The notes under the pieces were generated by a model that saw only the letters and a program-made list of their open reading frames with translations, did no database searches and was not told the DNA's origin. A program made the position numbers and the translations under genes. Below, one piece after another: positions 8,559-16,110 of a DNA stretch of 64,000 nt (positions are counted from its first letter, which is position 1; each line of letters opens with the position of its first letter). This DNA comes from Geofilum rhodophaeum (lineage in GTDB: Bacteria; Bacteroidota; Bacteroidia; Bacteroidales; Marinilabiliaceae), in the NCBI RefSeq assembly GCF_002210225.1, contig NZ_MWUJ01000008.1, positions 1 to 64,000 of the forward strand. Reading direction: 5' to 3'.

Positions 8559-8586
8559 TACCCATTTTTAAGCCCCAGGCTTTATC

Positions 8587-8615
8587 GGGTGTTGCTGCTG
8601 GCAATACCCTTTTTT
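8587..8615 (+). terminator. plus-strand intrinsic terminator facing the helicase gene
   Basis: GGGTGTTGC / GCAATACCC (9 bp with one G-T, loop TGCTG) is followed by six T residues (8610-8615). It would stop plus-strand transcripts coming from the tRNA side before they run antisense into the helicase gene. Confidence 0.7.
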
Positions 8616-8642
8616 GTTTCCAGGCTCTCTGAGTTTCGACTG

Positions 8643-9905
8643 CTATTTTTTACGGGCAGATTTCTTCCCCTTGCTGCGTTTGCCTTTTTGCTTACCTTCT
8701 TCCAGATCAATCAATTCATCCACCACCGAACGCCAATCGTGCACGGCATCACCCGACAAGTCAACCGTCGCCTCATAATCGGCAGGATCCATCTCCAACA
8801 CCTTCACCGGCTTATCCAGATATTGCTCAATCTCCCGCAAACGCTCCTTCTCCTCTGAGCTGCAAAAGGAAACAGCCACTCCACGAGCAGTACCACGCCC
8901 GGTGCGCCCCACTCGGTGCACATAGTTTTCGGCCTCATCGGGCAAGTCGTAATTGATTACATAACTCACTTCCGCGATATCAATACCCCGTGCACTTACG
9001 TCAGTAGCCACCAACACCTTGTTGTTGCCCGACCGAAACCGGTCCATCACGAGACTTCGGTCATTCTGAGCCAAATCACCATGTATGGCCTCTGCTTTCA
9101 GTCCAACCCGCTCCATGGCTTTAACTACACGTTCTGCGCGAACTTTAGTGCGCACAAAAACCAAAATCTTATTGTCCGAATGGTCCTTAATAATACGTTC
9201 CAGAAAAAAACGCTTGTCGTCCATTTCAACATAAATCACCGAATGATCCACGTTTTTAGAAACCGGATCCTTGGGCGAAATCTGAATGCGTACCGCATGC
9301 TTAACCAATCCGTAAGCCAGGTCCTTAATACGCTCATCAATAGTGGCCGAAAAAAACAAGGTCTGCCTCTTCTTAGGAATTCGCTTCACCAGTTCCTGCA
9401 TATCTCCGTAGAAACCTTTCTCTAACATATGATCGGCCTCATCCAGCACAAGAATCTGTACCGATTTAAAACTAAGGTGCCCCTGGGCGGCCAAATCAAA
9501 CATACGACCCGGTGTTGCCACGAGCACATCCACCCCGTTCTTAAGATGCGCAATTTGTGGGTCTTGCTCCACTCCGCCATACAAACCAACCACCTTTAAA
9601 CCGGTTCCTGTGGCCACCTCCTTAAAAACGCCCGCTACCTGCATAGCCAGCTCATGGGTAGGCACCATTACCAAGCAACGAATCCCCCCCGGCTCCAAAG
9701 GCCGGTAATCAATCGACATAAGCTGGGTAAGGGGAATGGCAAACGCCGCCGTTTTTCCTGTTCCGGTTTGCGCAATAGCCAAAACATCCTCGCCCTTAAG
9801 CACAGGTGGAATACATTTGTACTGGATGTCGGTAGGGCGCTTAAAGCCCAAACGAGCCAAATTTTCATTCAGAACAGGAATAAACTTATACTTTTCAAAC
9901 TTCAT
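8643..9905 (-). CDS. DEAD-box ATP-dependent RNA helicase, RhlE-like
   Basis: This 420-residue cytoplasmic RNA helicase probably remodels ribosomal or mRNA structure. All the core motifs are visible: Q motif region GFKRPTDIQ, motif I AQTGTGKT (residues 45-52), Ia VPTHELA, Ib TPGR, II DEAD, III SAT, IV ILVFVRTK, V ATDVSARGID and VI HRVGRTGR. The C-terminal tail is short and lysine-rich (KQKGKRSKGKKSARKK), a common RNA-binding extension. The start is ATG 9905. A full -7 box lies at 9936-9943 and a terminator at 8523-8558, so it is a single-gene unit. The subfamily call (RhlE versus other DEAD proteins) is less certain than the helicase call. Confidence 0.93.
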   Translation of the reverse strand: MKFEKYKFIPVLNENLARLGFKRPTDIQYKCIPPVLKGEDVLAIAQTGTGKTAAFAIPLTQLMSIDYRPLEPGGIRCLVMVPTHELAMQVAGVFKEVATGTGLKVVGLYGGVEQDPQIAHLKNGVDVLVATPGRMFDLAAQGHLSFKSVQILVLDEADHMLEKGFYGDMQELVKRIPKKRQTLFFSATIDERIKDLAYGLVKHAVRIQISPKDPVSKNVDHSVIYVEMDDKRFFLERIIKDHSDNKILVFVRTKVRAERVVKAMERVGLKAEAIHGDLAQNDRSLVMDRFRSGNNKVLVATDVSARGIDIAEVSYVINYDLPDEAENYVHRVGRTGRGTARGVAVSFCSSEEKERLREIEQYLDKPVKVLEMDPADYEATVDLSGDAVHDWRSVVDELIDLEEGKQKGKRSKGKKSARKK

Positions 9906-9935
9906 TCATTTATACTTAATGGTTTCACGGCAGGA

Positions 9936-9943
9936 CAAAGATA
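9936..9943 (-). promoter_or_regulatory. -7 promoter box of the helicase gene
   Basis: TATCTTTG on the minus strand (9943-9936) matches the Bacteroidota -7 box. It lies 30 bases before ATG 9905. The -33 region is poor. Confidence 0.55.
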
Positions 9944-10058
9944 CATTTTAAATGCGCTTGACACATTTATCCTCCATCATTACACGAAAATCTCCCAACA
10001 CTCAACAAAAATTAACTTTCTTTGTCCTTATCGAAAAAACAAATTAAACCAACTTACT

Positions 10059-11033
10059 ATGTTCAAATCCTTCCACCTTCTTCTGGCAGCTTTTTGGCTG
10101 TTTGCGCTCAATGCCTGTCAACAACCGGAACCGCAATACAGCGGCAACCCGCTTTTTTCCGAACCCTTTACAGCCGACCCGGCTGTGCTTGTTCACAACG
10201 ACACCCTGTATCTGTTTACCGGTAGCGACGAACAGATAGAAGGAAGAGACGGTTTTGTGATGCATAAATGGTACGTTTTTTCCACCGCAGATATGGTCAA
10301 CTGGACCAACCATGGCGCTGTGCTGTCTGTCGAAGATTTTGAATGGGCTTCACACAACGCCTTTGCCGGACATGCTGTTGAGAACCATGGTAAGTTTTGG
10401 TGGTACGTACCTATGGTACACAAAGACTCATCTGCCCGGGTACACGAGGGTTTTGCTATGGGAGTGGCGGTAGCCGACCACCCTGCCGGTCCCTACAAGG
10501 ATCCGCTGGGCCATCCCATCATCGCCGACACCACCGAAAACTCCATCGTATTGAATATTGATCCTACAGTATATGTTGACGATGATGGAGAAGTGTATTT
10601 CTTCTGGGGTTCATGGAACGAAGTACGCCAGGTAAAACTCAAAGACAATATGGTTGAACTGGACGGGCCGGTTGAAAACATAGAAGGGCTCACCAACTTT
10701 TTTGAGGCGCCCTGGGTGCACAAACGCAACGACACTTATTATATGAGTTATGCGGCGGGCTATCCCTCACGTACCGAATACGCCACCAGTAAAAACATCA
10801 ATGGTCCGTGGCAATACCGGGGTGTTATCCACGATGAAATTCCCAATTCACCCACCAACCATCAGGCCATCGTTAATTTCAAAGGAAACGACTATTTCTT
10901 TTACCACACTGCCGGCCTACCCAACGGAGGTCCATATAGACGCAGCGTGTGTGTAGACAAATTGGAGTACGATGAAAACGGACTGATTAAGAAAATTGTA
11001 CGCACCGATCTGGGCGTTCTGCAAATCAAATAA
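10059..11033 (+). CDS. GH43-type glycoside hydrolase lipoprotein
   Basis: A 324-residue five-bladed beta-propeller glycosidase acting on arabinose- or xylose-containing glycans, exported as a lipoprotein (lipobox ALNAC, Cys20). The three expected carboxylates are in place: base Asp40 in TADPAVLV, pKa-modulating Asp168 in NIDPTVYVDDDG, and acid Glu216 in TNFFEAPWVH. Subfamily and substrate cannot be read from motifs. The start is set at ATG 10059, where the signal peptide begins; the frame is open further upstream, but that stretch is antisense to the helicase gene. A strong terminator separates it from the GH5 gene, so the two are neighbours but not obviously one operon. Confidence 0.88.
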   Translation: MFKSFHLLLAAFWLFALNACQQPEPQYSGNPLFSEPFTADPAVLVHNDTLYLFTGSDEQIEGRDGFVMHKWYVFSTADMVNWTNHGAVLSVEDFEWASHNAFAGHAVENHGKFWWYVPMVHKDSSARVHEGFAMGVAVADHPAGPYKDPLGHPIIADTTENSIVLNIDPTVYVDDDGEVYFFWGSWNEVRQVKLKDNMVELDGPVENIEGLTNFFEAPWVHKRNDTYYMSYAAGYPSRTEYATSKNINGPWQYRGVIHDEIPNSPTNHQAIVNFKGNDYFFYHTAGLPNGGPYRRSVCVDKLEYDENGLIKKIVRTDLGVLQIK

Positions 11034-11060
11034 CCCTCCTTCTTTCCCCTCCCCTTTTTG

Positions 11061-11100
11061 AAAAAGAGGTTGCCCGCAAAATGCGGACAACCTCTTTTTT
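11061..11100 (+). terminator. intrinsic terminator after the GH43 gene
   Basis: AGAGGTTG pairs with CAACCTCT around an inner CCGC/GCGG stem, followed by a run of six T residues ending at 11100. Confidence 0.9.
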
Positions 11101-11141
11101 GTTAAAAAATCCTTAACTTTAGGGCTCACAACCTTACATTT

Positions 11142-12209
11142 ATGAAAAAACCAACACGTCTTTATCTCGCCTTGCCGCTTATAACTATACTCCACAGTTG
11201 CTTCGGCGGCGGCACAACATCCACAGCTTCTGACAACGACAAGACAAACCAGGCTTTCAGCGACGTAATTACCACTGAAGGCCGCCATATCCTGGACCCT
11301 TCCGGAGCGCAACTTGTCATGCGGGGCGTCAACGAAATGTTTATTTGGTCCCCTGATTTTACAGGGGAGGAACTGCTTCCCGAAATCGCAAAAACCGGCG
11401 CCAACACCACGCGTCTGGTTTGGCTTACCGACAGCAGCAGCACACGGGCAACAGCGGCCAACCTTGATCTTCTCCTACAAAACTGCATTGCCCAGGGTAT
11501 GTTTCCCATGCCCGAACTGCATGACGCAACAGGCGATTGGGATAAATTGCCGGCCATGGTGGACTATTGGATTCGCCCGGATGTACTACAGGTCCTTAAA
11601 AAGCATGAGGCCTACCTCTTGCTCAACATTGCCAACGAATGTGGGGGCCATGAAGTCAGCACAGAAGCGTTTACAGCCGGCTATCTGAAAGCGGTTAAAC
11701 GGCTGCGGGAAGCAGGCCTTCGCTGTCCCTTAGTGATTGATGCTGCTGGTTGGGGCCAAAATCTGGAACAATTGCTCGAGGCGGCTCCTGCTTTGTTGGA
11801 GGCCGACCCACTGAAAAACCTGATTTTTTCGGTGCACATGTGGTGGCCTGCTGAAGATGGAAGCACCCTGCGCATTGAGCAGGGCCTGGAACGGGCCGTA
11901 GAGCAGAATCTGCCACTGATTGTAGGGGAATTTGCCCCCATGGGTGTGGGCTGCAAACGCTTCATCGACTACCACAGCATTATGGCGCGCTGCCAGGAGC
12001 TACAAATTGGCTGGCTCAGCTGGTCGTGGGGCGCAGTGCCCAATGGCGATTGCAGCGAAATGGACATGACACGCGGGCAAAAAAAGGGACGTTTTGAGGG
12101 CCTGGCCGACTGGGGTTTAGAGGTCGCAGTAAGCCATCCACAGGGCATTGCCGCAAGCACTGTCAAATCGGACTTCCTTAAAAAAATGCAAAAAGAACAA
12201 AGGCCTTAA
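11142..12209 (+). CDS. GH5-like glycoside hydrolase lipoprotein (beta-mannanase/cellulase fold)
   Basis: A 355-residue lipoprotein (lipobox LHSC, Cys20) with a (beta/alpha)8 hydrolase domain. The two expected catalytic glutamates are visible: acid/base Glu166 in LNIANECGG and nucleophile Glu263 in LIVGEFAPMG. MRGVNEMFIW at the barrel start and the aromatic VHMWWP segment line the likely sugar cleft. Known relatives cut beta-1,4-mannan or beta-glucan; the exact substrate is inference. With the GH43 gene just upstream, the pair could trim plant or algal hemicellulose at the cell surface. No SusC/SusD pair is nearby, so it is not a classical polysaccharide utilisation locus. Confidence 0.85.
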   Translation: MKKPTRLYLALPLITILHSCFGGGTTSTASDNDKTNQAFSDVITTEGRHILDPSGAQLVMRGVNEMFIWSPDFTGEELLPEIAKTGANTTRLVWLTDSSSTRATAANLDLLLQNCIAQGMFPMPELHDATGDWDKLPAMVDYWIRPDVLQVLKKHEAYLLLNIANECGGHEVSTEAFTAGYLKAVKRLREAGLRCPLVIDAAGWGQNLEQLLEAAPALLEADPLKNLIFSVHMWWPAEDGSTLRIEQGLERAVEQNLPLIVGEFAPMGVGCKRFIDYHSIMARCQELQIGWLSWSWGAVPNGDCSEMDMTRGQKKGRFEGLADWGLEVAVSHPQGIAASTVKSDFLKKMQKEQRP

Positions 12210-12293
12210 AACTAATGCAAAACACGATGGTGGTTTGCTAAAATTTTGGTTATTTCGCAGTTTATTATAAACCCGTAAAACAAAGGACCTATA

Positions 12294-14186
12294 GTGAGAA
12301 AATGGCGTATTGAAGACTCTGCTGAGCTCTACAACATCAACGGTTGGGGGGTGGATTACTTCTCCATCAACGACAAAGGCAATGTAATTGTAACGCCCAA
12401 GAAGGGTGCGGCCGGTGTCGAACTTAAGGAGCTCATGGATGAGCTGATGGTGCGGGATGTCTCCAACCCGGTACTCCTTCGCTTCCCCGACATTTTGGAC
12501 AACAGGATCGAAACCATTTCGCAATGCTTTAAAAATGCGGCGGAAGAGTACGAATACAAAGCCCAGAATTTTCTGATTTATCCCATTAAGGTGAATCAGA
12601 TGCGCCAGGTGGTAGAAGAAATTGTAAGCCACGGAAAAAAATTCAACATTGGTCTGGAAGCCGGCTCCAAACCCGAATTACATGCGGTGCTGGCCATCAA
12701 TACGGAGACCGACTCGATTATTATATGTAATGGGTACAAGGACGAGGACTACATCGAGTTGGCCCTCCTGGCCCAAAAAATGGGTAAACGCATATTCATT
12801 GTTGTGGAAAAGCTCAATGAATTGCGTCTTATCGCCACCGTGGCCAAACGCCTGAAAATAAAGCCCAACATTGGTATTCGCATTAAGCTGGCCAGCAGTG
12901 GCAGCGGTAAGTGGGAAGAATCCGGCGGCGACAGCAGCAAGTTCGGACTCTCCTCCAGTGAATTGCTCGAGGCCCTCGACTTTTTGGAGCGTCAAAAGAT
13001 GGAGGACTGCCTGCGGCTTATCCATTTTCATATTGGCAGCCAGGTAACCAAAATTCGTCGCATCAAAAATGCCCTGCGCGAAGCCGCACAGTTTTATGTG
13101 CAGTTGCACAAGCTGGGCTTTAAAATCGACTTTGTGGACATTGGCGGCGGCCTGGGTGTCGATTACGACGGAACCCGCTCATCGACCAGTGAAAGCAGTG
13201 TCAACTACACCATTCAGGAGTATGTGAACGACAGCATTTCGCATTTTGTGGCGGCTGCCGACAAGCATGAAATTCCCCACCCCAACGTCATTACCGAATC
13301 GGGCCGCTCACTGACTGCCCACCATTCGGTACTGGTATTCGAAGTACTGGAAGCCACCTCGCCCCCCATGTGGTCCGACGAGGAAGAAATTCAGGAAGAC
13401 GACCATGAGCTGGTGAAGGAGATGTACGAGTTGTGGGACAATGTGAACCAGACCCGCATGCTCGAAACCTGGCACGATGCCTTGCAAATCAGGGAAGAAG
13501 CCCTCGACCGCTACAGCCTTGGTGTACTTGATTTGATCACGCGCGCCAAGGTGGAAAGGCTCTTCTGGTCCATTGCCCAGGACATTCACCAGATCGCCAC
13601 CAGCATGAAGCATGCACCGGATGAGTTCAAAAACATGTCCAAAATACTGTCGGACAAATACTTTTGCAACTTCTCCCTGTTTCAGTCGCTGCCCGACAGC
13701 TGGGCCATCGATCAGATTTTCCCAATTATGCCCATTCACCGGCTCGACGAAAAACCAACACGCAATGCCACGCTTCAGGACATCACCTGTGATTCCGACG
13801 GGAAAATAGACAACTTCATTGCCACCCGCAACATCAGTCACTACCTGCCGGTACACCCGCTAAAAGCCAAAGACACTTATTATATCGGTGTGTTTTTGGT
13901 GGGCGCCTATCAGGAAATACTGGGCGACCTTCACAACCTGTTTGGCGACACCAACGCCGTTCACATTTCGGTGAATAAAGAGGGTTATGAAATAGACCAG
14001 GTGATAGACGGGGAAACCGTGGCCGAGGTGCTCGAATACGTACAATACAACCCCAAGAAGCTGGTCCGTACCGTGGAGACCTGGGTAACCAGCTCGGTAA
14101 AGGCCGGAAAAATATCGGCGGAAGAAGGAAAGGAGTTTCTATCTAACTACCGTTCAGGACTTTACGGTTACACCTATTTGGAATAA
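12294..14186 (+). CDS. speA: biosynthetic arginine decarboxylase
   Basis: SpeA converts arginine to agmatine, the first step of polyamine synthesis, using pyridoxal phosphate. The 630-residue length and layout fit the fold-III biosynthetic enzyme. The PLP lysine is Lys99 in NFLIYPIKVNQ. Other family signatures are FNIGLEAGSKPEL, LIHFHIGSQV, DIGGGLGVDYDGT and TESGRSLTAHHSVL. The start codon is GTG at 12294, supported by AAAGGA 6-7 bases upstream. The next gene begins 5 bases after its stop, so speA is likely co-transcribed with the PagL-like and GIN-domain genes. No agmatinase or deiminase gene is in view. Confidence 0.96.
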   Translation: MRKWRIEDSAELYNINGWGVDYFSINDKGNVIVTPKKGAAGVELKELMDELMVRDVSNPVLLRFPDILDNRIETISQCFKNAAEEYEYKAQNFLIYPIKVNQMRQVVEEIVSHGKKFNIGLEAGSKPELHAVLAINTETDSIIICNGYKDEDYIELALLAQKMGKRIFIVVEKLNELRLIATVAKRLKIKPNIGIRIKLASSGSGKWEESGGDSSKFGLSSSELLEALDFLERQKMEDCLRLIHFHIGSQVTKIRRIKNALREAAQFYVQLHKLGFKIDFVDIGGGLGVDYDGTRSSTSESSVNYTIQEYVNDSISHFVAAADKHEIPHPNVITESGRSLTAHHSVLVFEVLEATSPPMWSDEEEIQEDDHELVKEMYELWDNVNQTRMLETWHDALQIREEALDRYSLGVLDLITRAKVERLFWSIAQDIHQIATSMKHAPDEFKNMSKILSDKYFCNFSLFQSLPDSWAIDQIFPIMPIHRLDEKPTRNATLQDITCDSDGKIDNFIATRNISHYLPVHPLKAKDTYYIGVFLVGAYQEILGDLHNLFGDTNAVHISVNKEGYEIDQVIDGETVAEVLEYVQYNPKKLVRTVETWVTSSVKAGKISAEEGKEFLSNYRSGLYGYTYLE

Positions 14187-14191
14187 GCATT

Positions 14192-15361
14192 TTGCAAAGC
14201 GTCAAAGAACATATTCAATTCTGCGGCGCTTTGCTGTTTTTGCTCCTGCTCCCCTGGCTTCCGGCCAGAGGAGCGGGCAGGGACAGCACTCGCCTGGCGG
14301 TGGAAGCACGCTTTCACCACGGTTTTGTGGTGCCCCACCACACCAGCATGACTTATCTGCTGAACGATTATGCACGAGGCGGCGAGCTGAATTTGCTGCG
14401 TCAGCGCTTCGGGTCCGACTGCTGGGAAAATTACCTGCGCAGACCCGAAACGGGTCTGGGTTTGTGGTACAGCACCTTCGGCCGCAGCGATATTTATGGT
14501 GAGGGCTGGGCCCTCTATCCCTTCATCAATTTTCACATTCTCGAAACAGGTCCCCTGCAGCTTCGCTACCGGGTGGCACTGGGACTGGGCTACGCCAATA
14601 AGCCTTTTAAAGTAGGCGAAAACACCTACAACACAGTATTTGGTTCGCACTTAAATGCCTATGTGGGTTTTGGCTTGCAAGCGACATACCGCCTCCATCG
14701 CCATTGGCGACTCTCTACGGGTGCCTCACTCAACCACATGAGCAACGGCTCATCACGAAAGCCCAACAACGGCATCAACACGGTGGCCTGGAATATGGGC
14801 CTCAGCTACGACCTCCAGCCTTTTAGCCATGAACAGTGGCAGCGCAACAAGGCGCCCCGGAGTGCTCACCGCGAGTGGGTATTCAGTGCCAGTATGGGCA
14901 GGAATCAGGCTGCGGCCTATAACCCCACCCGCTATTGGTCGGGCAGCATCACCGCTACCCACCTGTGGTACCGCACCAGTACCCGGGCCTATGGGGTGGG
15001 ACTCGATCTGCTGAAGTTTGGGGGGGCCCCTTTGGCCAGCATGAATTTTCAGGACCTCGATGTCAATCAGCACTTTTCATCAAGCGACGAAATCTACGCA
15101 GGCATACTGGCCGGCATGGAATCCCTCCTGGGCACCACCGCCCTTTACATCAACCTGGGTGCCTACATCTACCAGGCTACACCGGCCCGACAGCCTGTGT
15201 ACGCACGTCTGGGTATCCGTCAAAAGCTGTATCAAAACTGGCACGGCCACTTTGGCATTAAAGCCAACTTTTTCACCGCCGAATTCATCGAATTTGGGCT
15301 GGCTTACCGCCTCTCCCGAAATCGCGATAAGGCCTCACCCGGAAAAAAGGAAAAGTTATGA
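14192..15361 (+). CDS. PagL-like lipid A 3-O-deacylase / acyloxyacyl hydrolase family
   Basis: A 389-residue outer-membrane beta-barrel with an N-terminal signal sequence (FCGALLFLLLLPWLPARGAG). Residues 181-186 (NHMSNG) reproduce the PagL-type active-site motif with His182 and Ser184, and the alternating hydrophobic strands (AYVGFGLQATYRL, INTVAWNMGLSYDL) suit a barrel. In characterised PagL the triad removes an acyl chain from lipid A. This protein is longer than PagL and the acidic third residue is not certain. The only near start is TTG 14192, 5 bases after the speA stop; the start is therefore uncertain. Its stop overlaps the next gene by ATGA. Confidence 0.72.
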   Translation: MQSVKEHIQFCGALLFLLLLPWLPARGAGRDSTRLAVEARFHHGFVVPHHTSMTYLLNDYARGGELNLLRQRFGSDCWENYLRRPETGLGLWYSTFGRSDIYGEGWALYPFINFHILETGPLQLRYRVALGLGYANKPFKVGENTYNTVFGSHLNAYVGFGLQATYRLHRHWRLSTGASLNHMSNGSSRKPNNGINTVAWNMGLSYDLQPFSHEQWQRNKAPRSAHREWVFSASMGRNQAAAYNPTRYWSGSITATHLWYRTSTRAYGVGLDLLKFGGAPLASMNFQDLDVNQHFSSSDEIYAGILAGMESLLGTTALYINLGAYIYQATPARQPVYARLGIRQKLYQNWHGHFGIKANFFTAEFIEFGLAYRLSRNRDKASPGKKEKL

Positions 15362-16110
15362 TGCGACCGATACTGGCCACCATACTCATGGTACTGTCGA
15401 TGACCTCCTGCGACTACCTGTCCGACCTGAAGCGAACTGGCGAGCTGGTGGAGAAAGAAATCATCCTGCCTGCGCCCACCGAAATCGATATCTGGGCGCC
15501 GGTTAAAGTGGTGCTGACCAACAGCAGCGATTCGCTCTTACGTTTGAGTGGTCCCGATTTTTTAATTGATGGCTACGAATTGATTCATGAGAAGGGCAAA
15601 CTGACCATCAGACATCAGCAGCAGCACCAGTTGCAGGACCAGAGACTGGGCACCCTGACCGTTCCGGCCGGCCAGCTTCAGCGCCTTACTGCCAATGCGC
15701 CGTCGCAATGGCAGACGGGAGCCGATACCCTGCGCTTCACCCATCTGTCGCTGGTCGTCAACGGCAAAGGCATCTACACCACCAGCGATTTGCTACTCAG
15801 GGGCGAAAGTCTGCACTTAAGTGTGTACGGGGGCATCAACAAAAGTCAGCATCAACTGCGAGGAAAAATAGACCGCGTACACTACCATCTGCAGGGCGGC
15901 AGCGACATTCTGGCCGGCGAGCTTCAAACCCGCAGCTCCGAAGTCATCCATAAATCCTTTGGCGACTGTCGTATTCTGGTTCAGGAAGCGCTGAAAGCAC
16001 AGATTTTCTCGACCGGCAACATCTACCTTCTGGGGCAGCCCAACGTGGAAGTCAGCCACCACCCCAGCAGCATCATGAGTGCCACCGGAAAAATTTATAC
16101 CGTCGACTAA
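15358..16110 (+). CDS. GIN-domain (DUF2807) lipoprotein
   Basis: A 250-residue lipoprotein with lipobox SMTSC (Cys18), then a right-handed beta-helix of the GIN/DUF2807 head-domain type: short repeating strands rich in V, L, G and N (IDIWAPVKVVLTN, LTVPAGQLQRLTANAPS, LLLRGESLHLSVYGG). Family members are surface or periplasmic and mostly of unknown role. It overlaps the PagL-like gene by four bases (ATGA), implying translational coupling. Its stop interlocks with the stop of thrA on the opposite strand in the tetranucleotide CTAA. Confidence 0.75.
   Translation: MMRPILATILMVLSMTSCDYLSDLKRTGELVEKEIILPAPTEIDIWAPVKVVLTNSSDSLLRLSGPDFLIDGYELIHEKGKLTIRHQQQHQLQDQRLGTLTVPAGQLQRLTANAPSQWQTGADTLRFTHLSLVVNGKGIYTTSDLLLRGESLHLSVYGGINKSQHQLRGKIDRVHYHLQGGSDILAGELQTRSSEVIHKSFGDCRILVQEALKAQIFSTGNIYLLGQPNVEVSHHPSSIMSATGKIYTVD

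Noticed and set aside
8412-8858. 148-codon plus-strand frame over the helicase 3' end
   Set aside because: It runs antisense through the helicase gene and across two terminators; it is a shadow frame.
9654-10058. N-terminal extension of the GH43 protein
   Set aside because: The open frame is antisense to the helicase gene; a clean lipoprotein signal begins at ATG 10059.
12234-12258. Promoter for speA (TTTG and TATTTCGC)
   Set aside because: The spacing is only 13 bases and the -7 box is poor.
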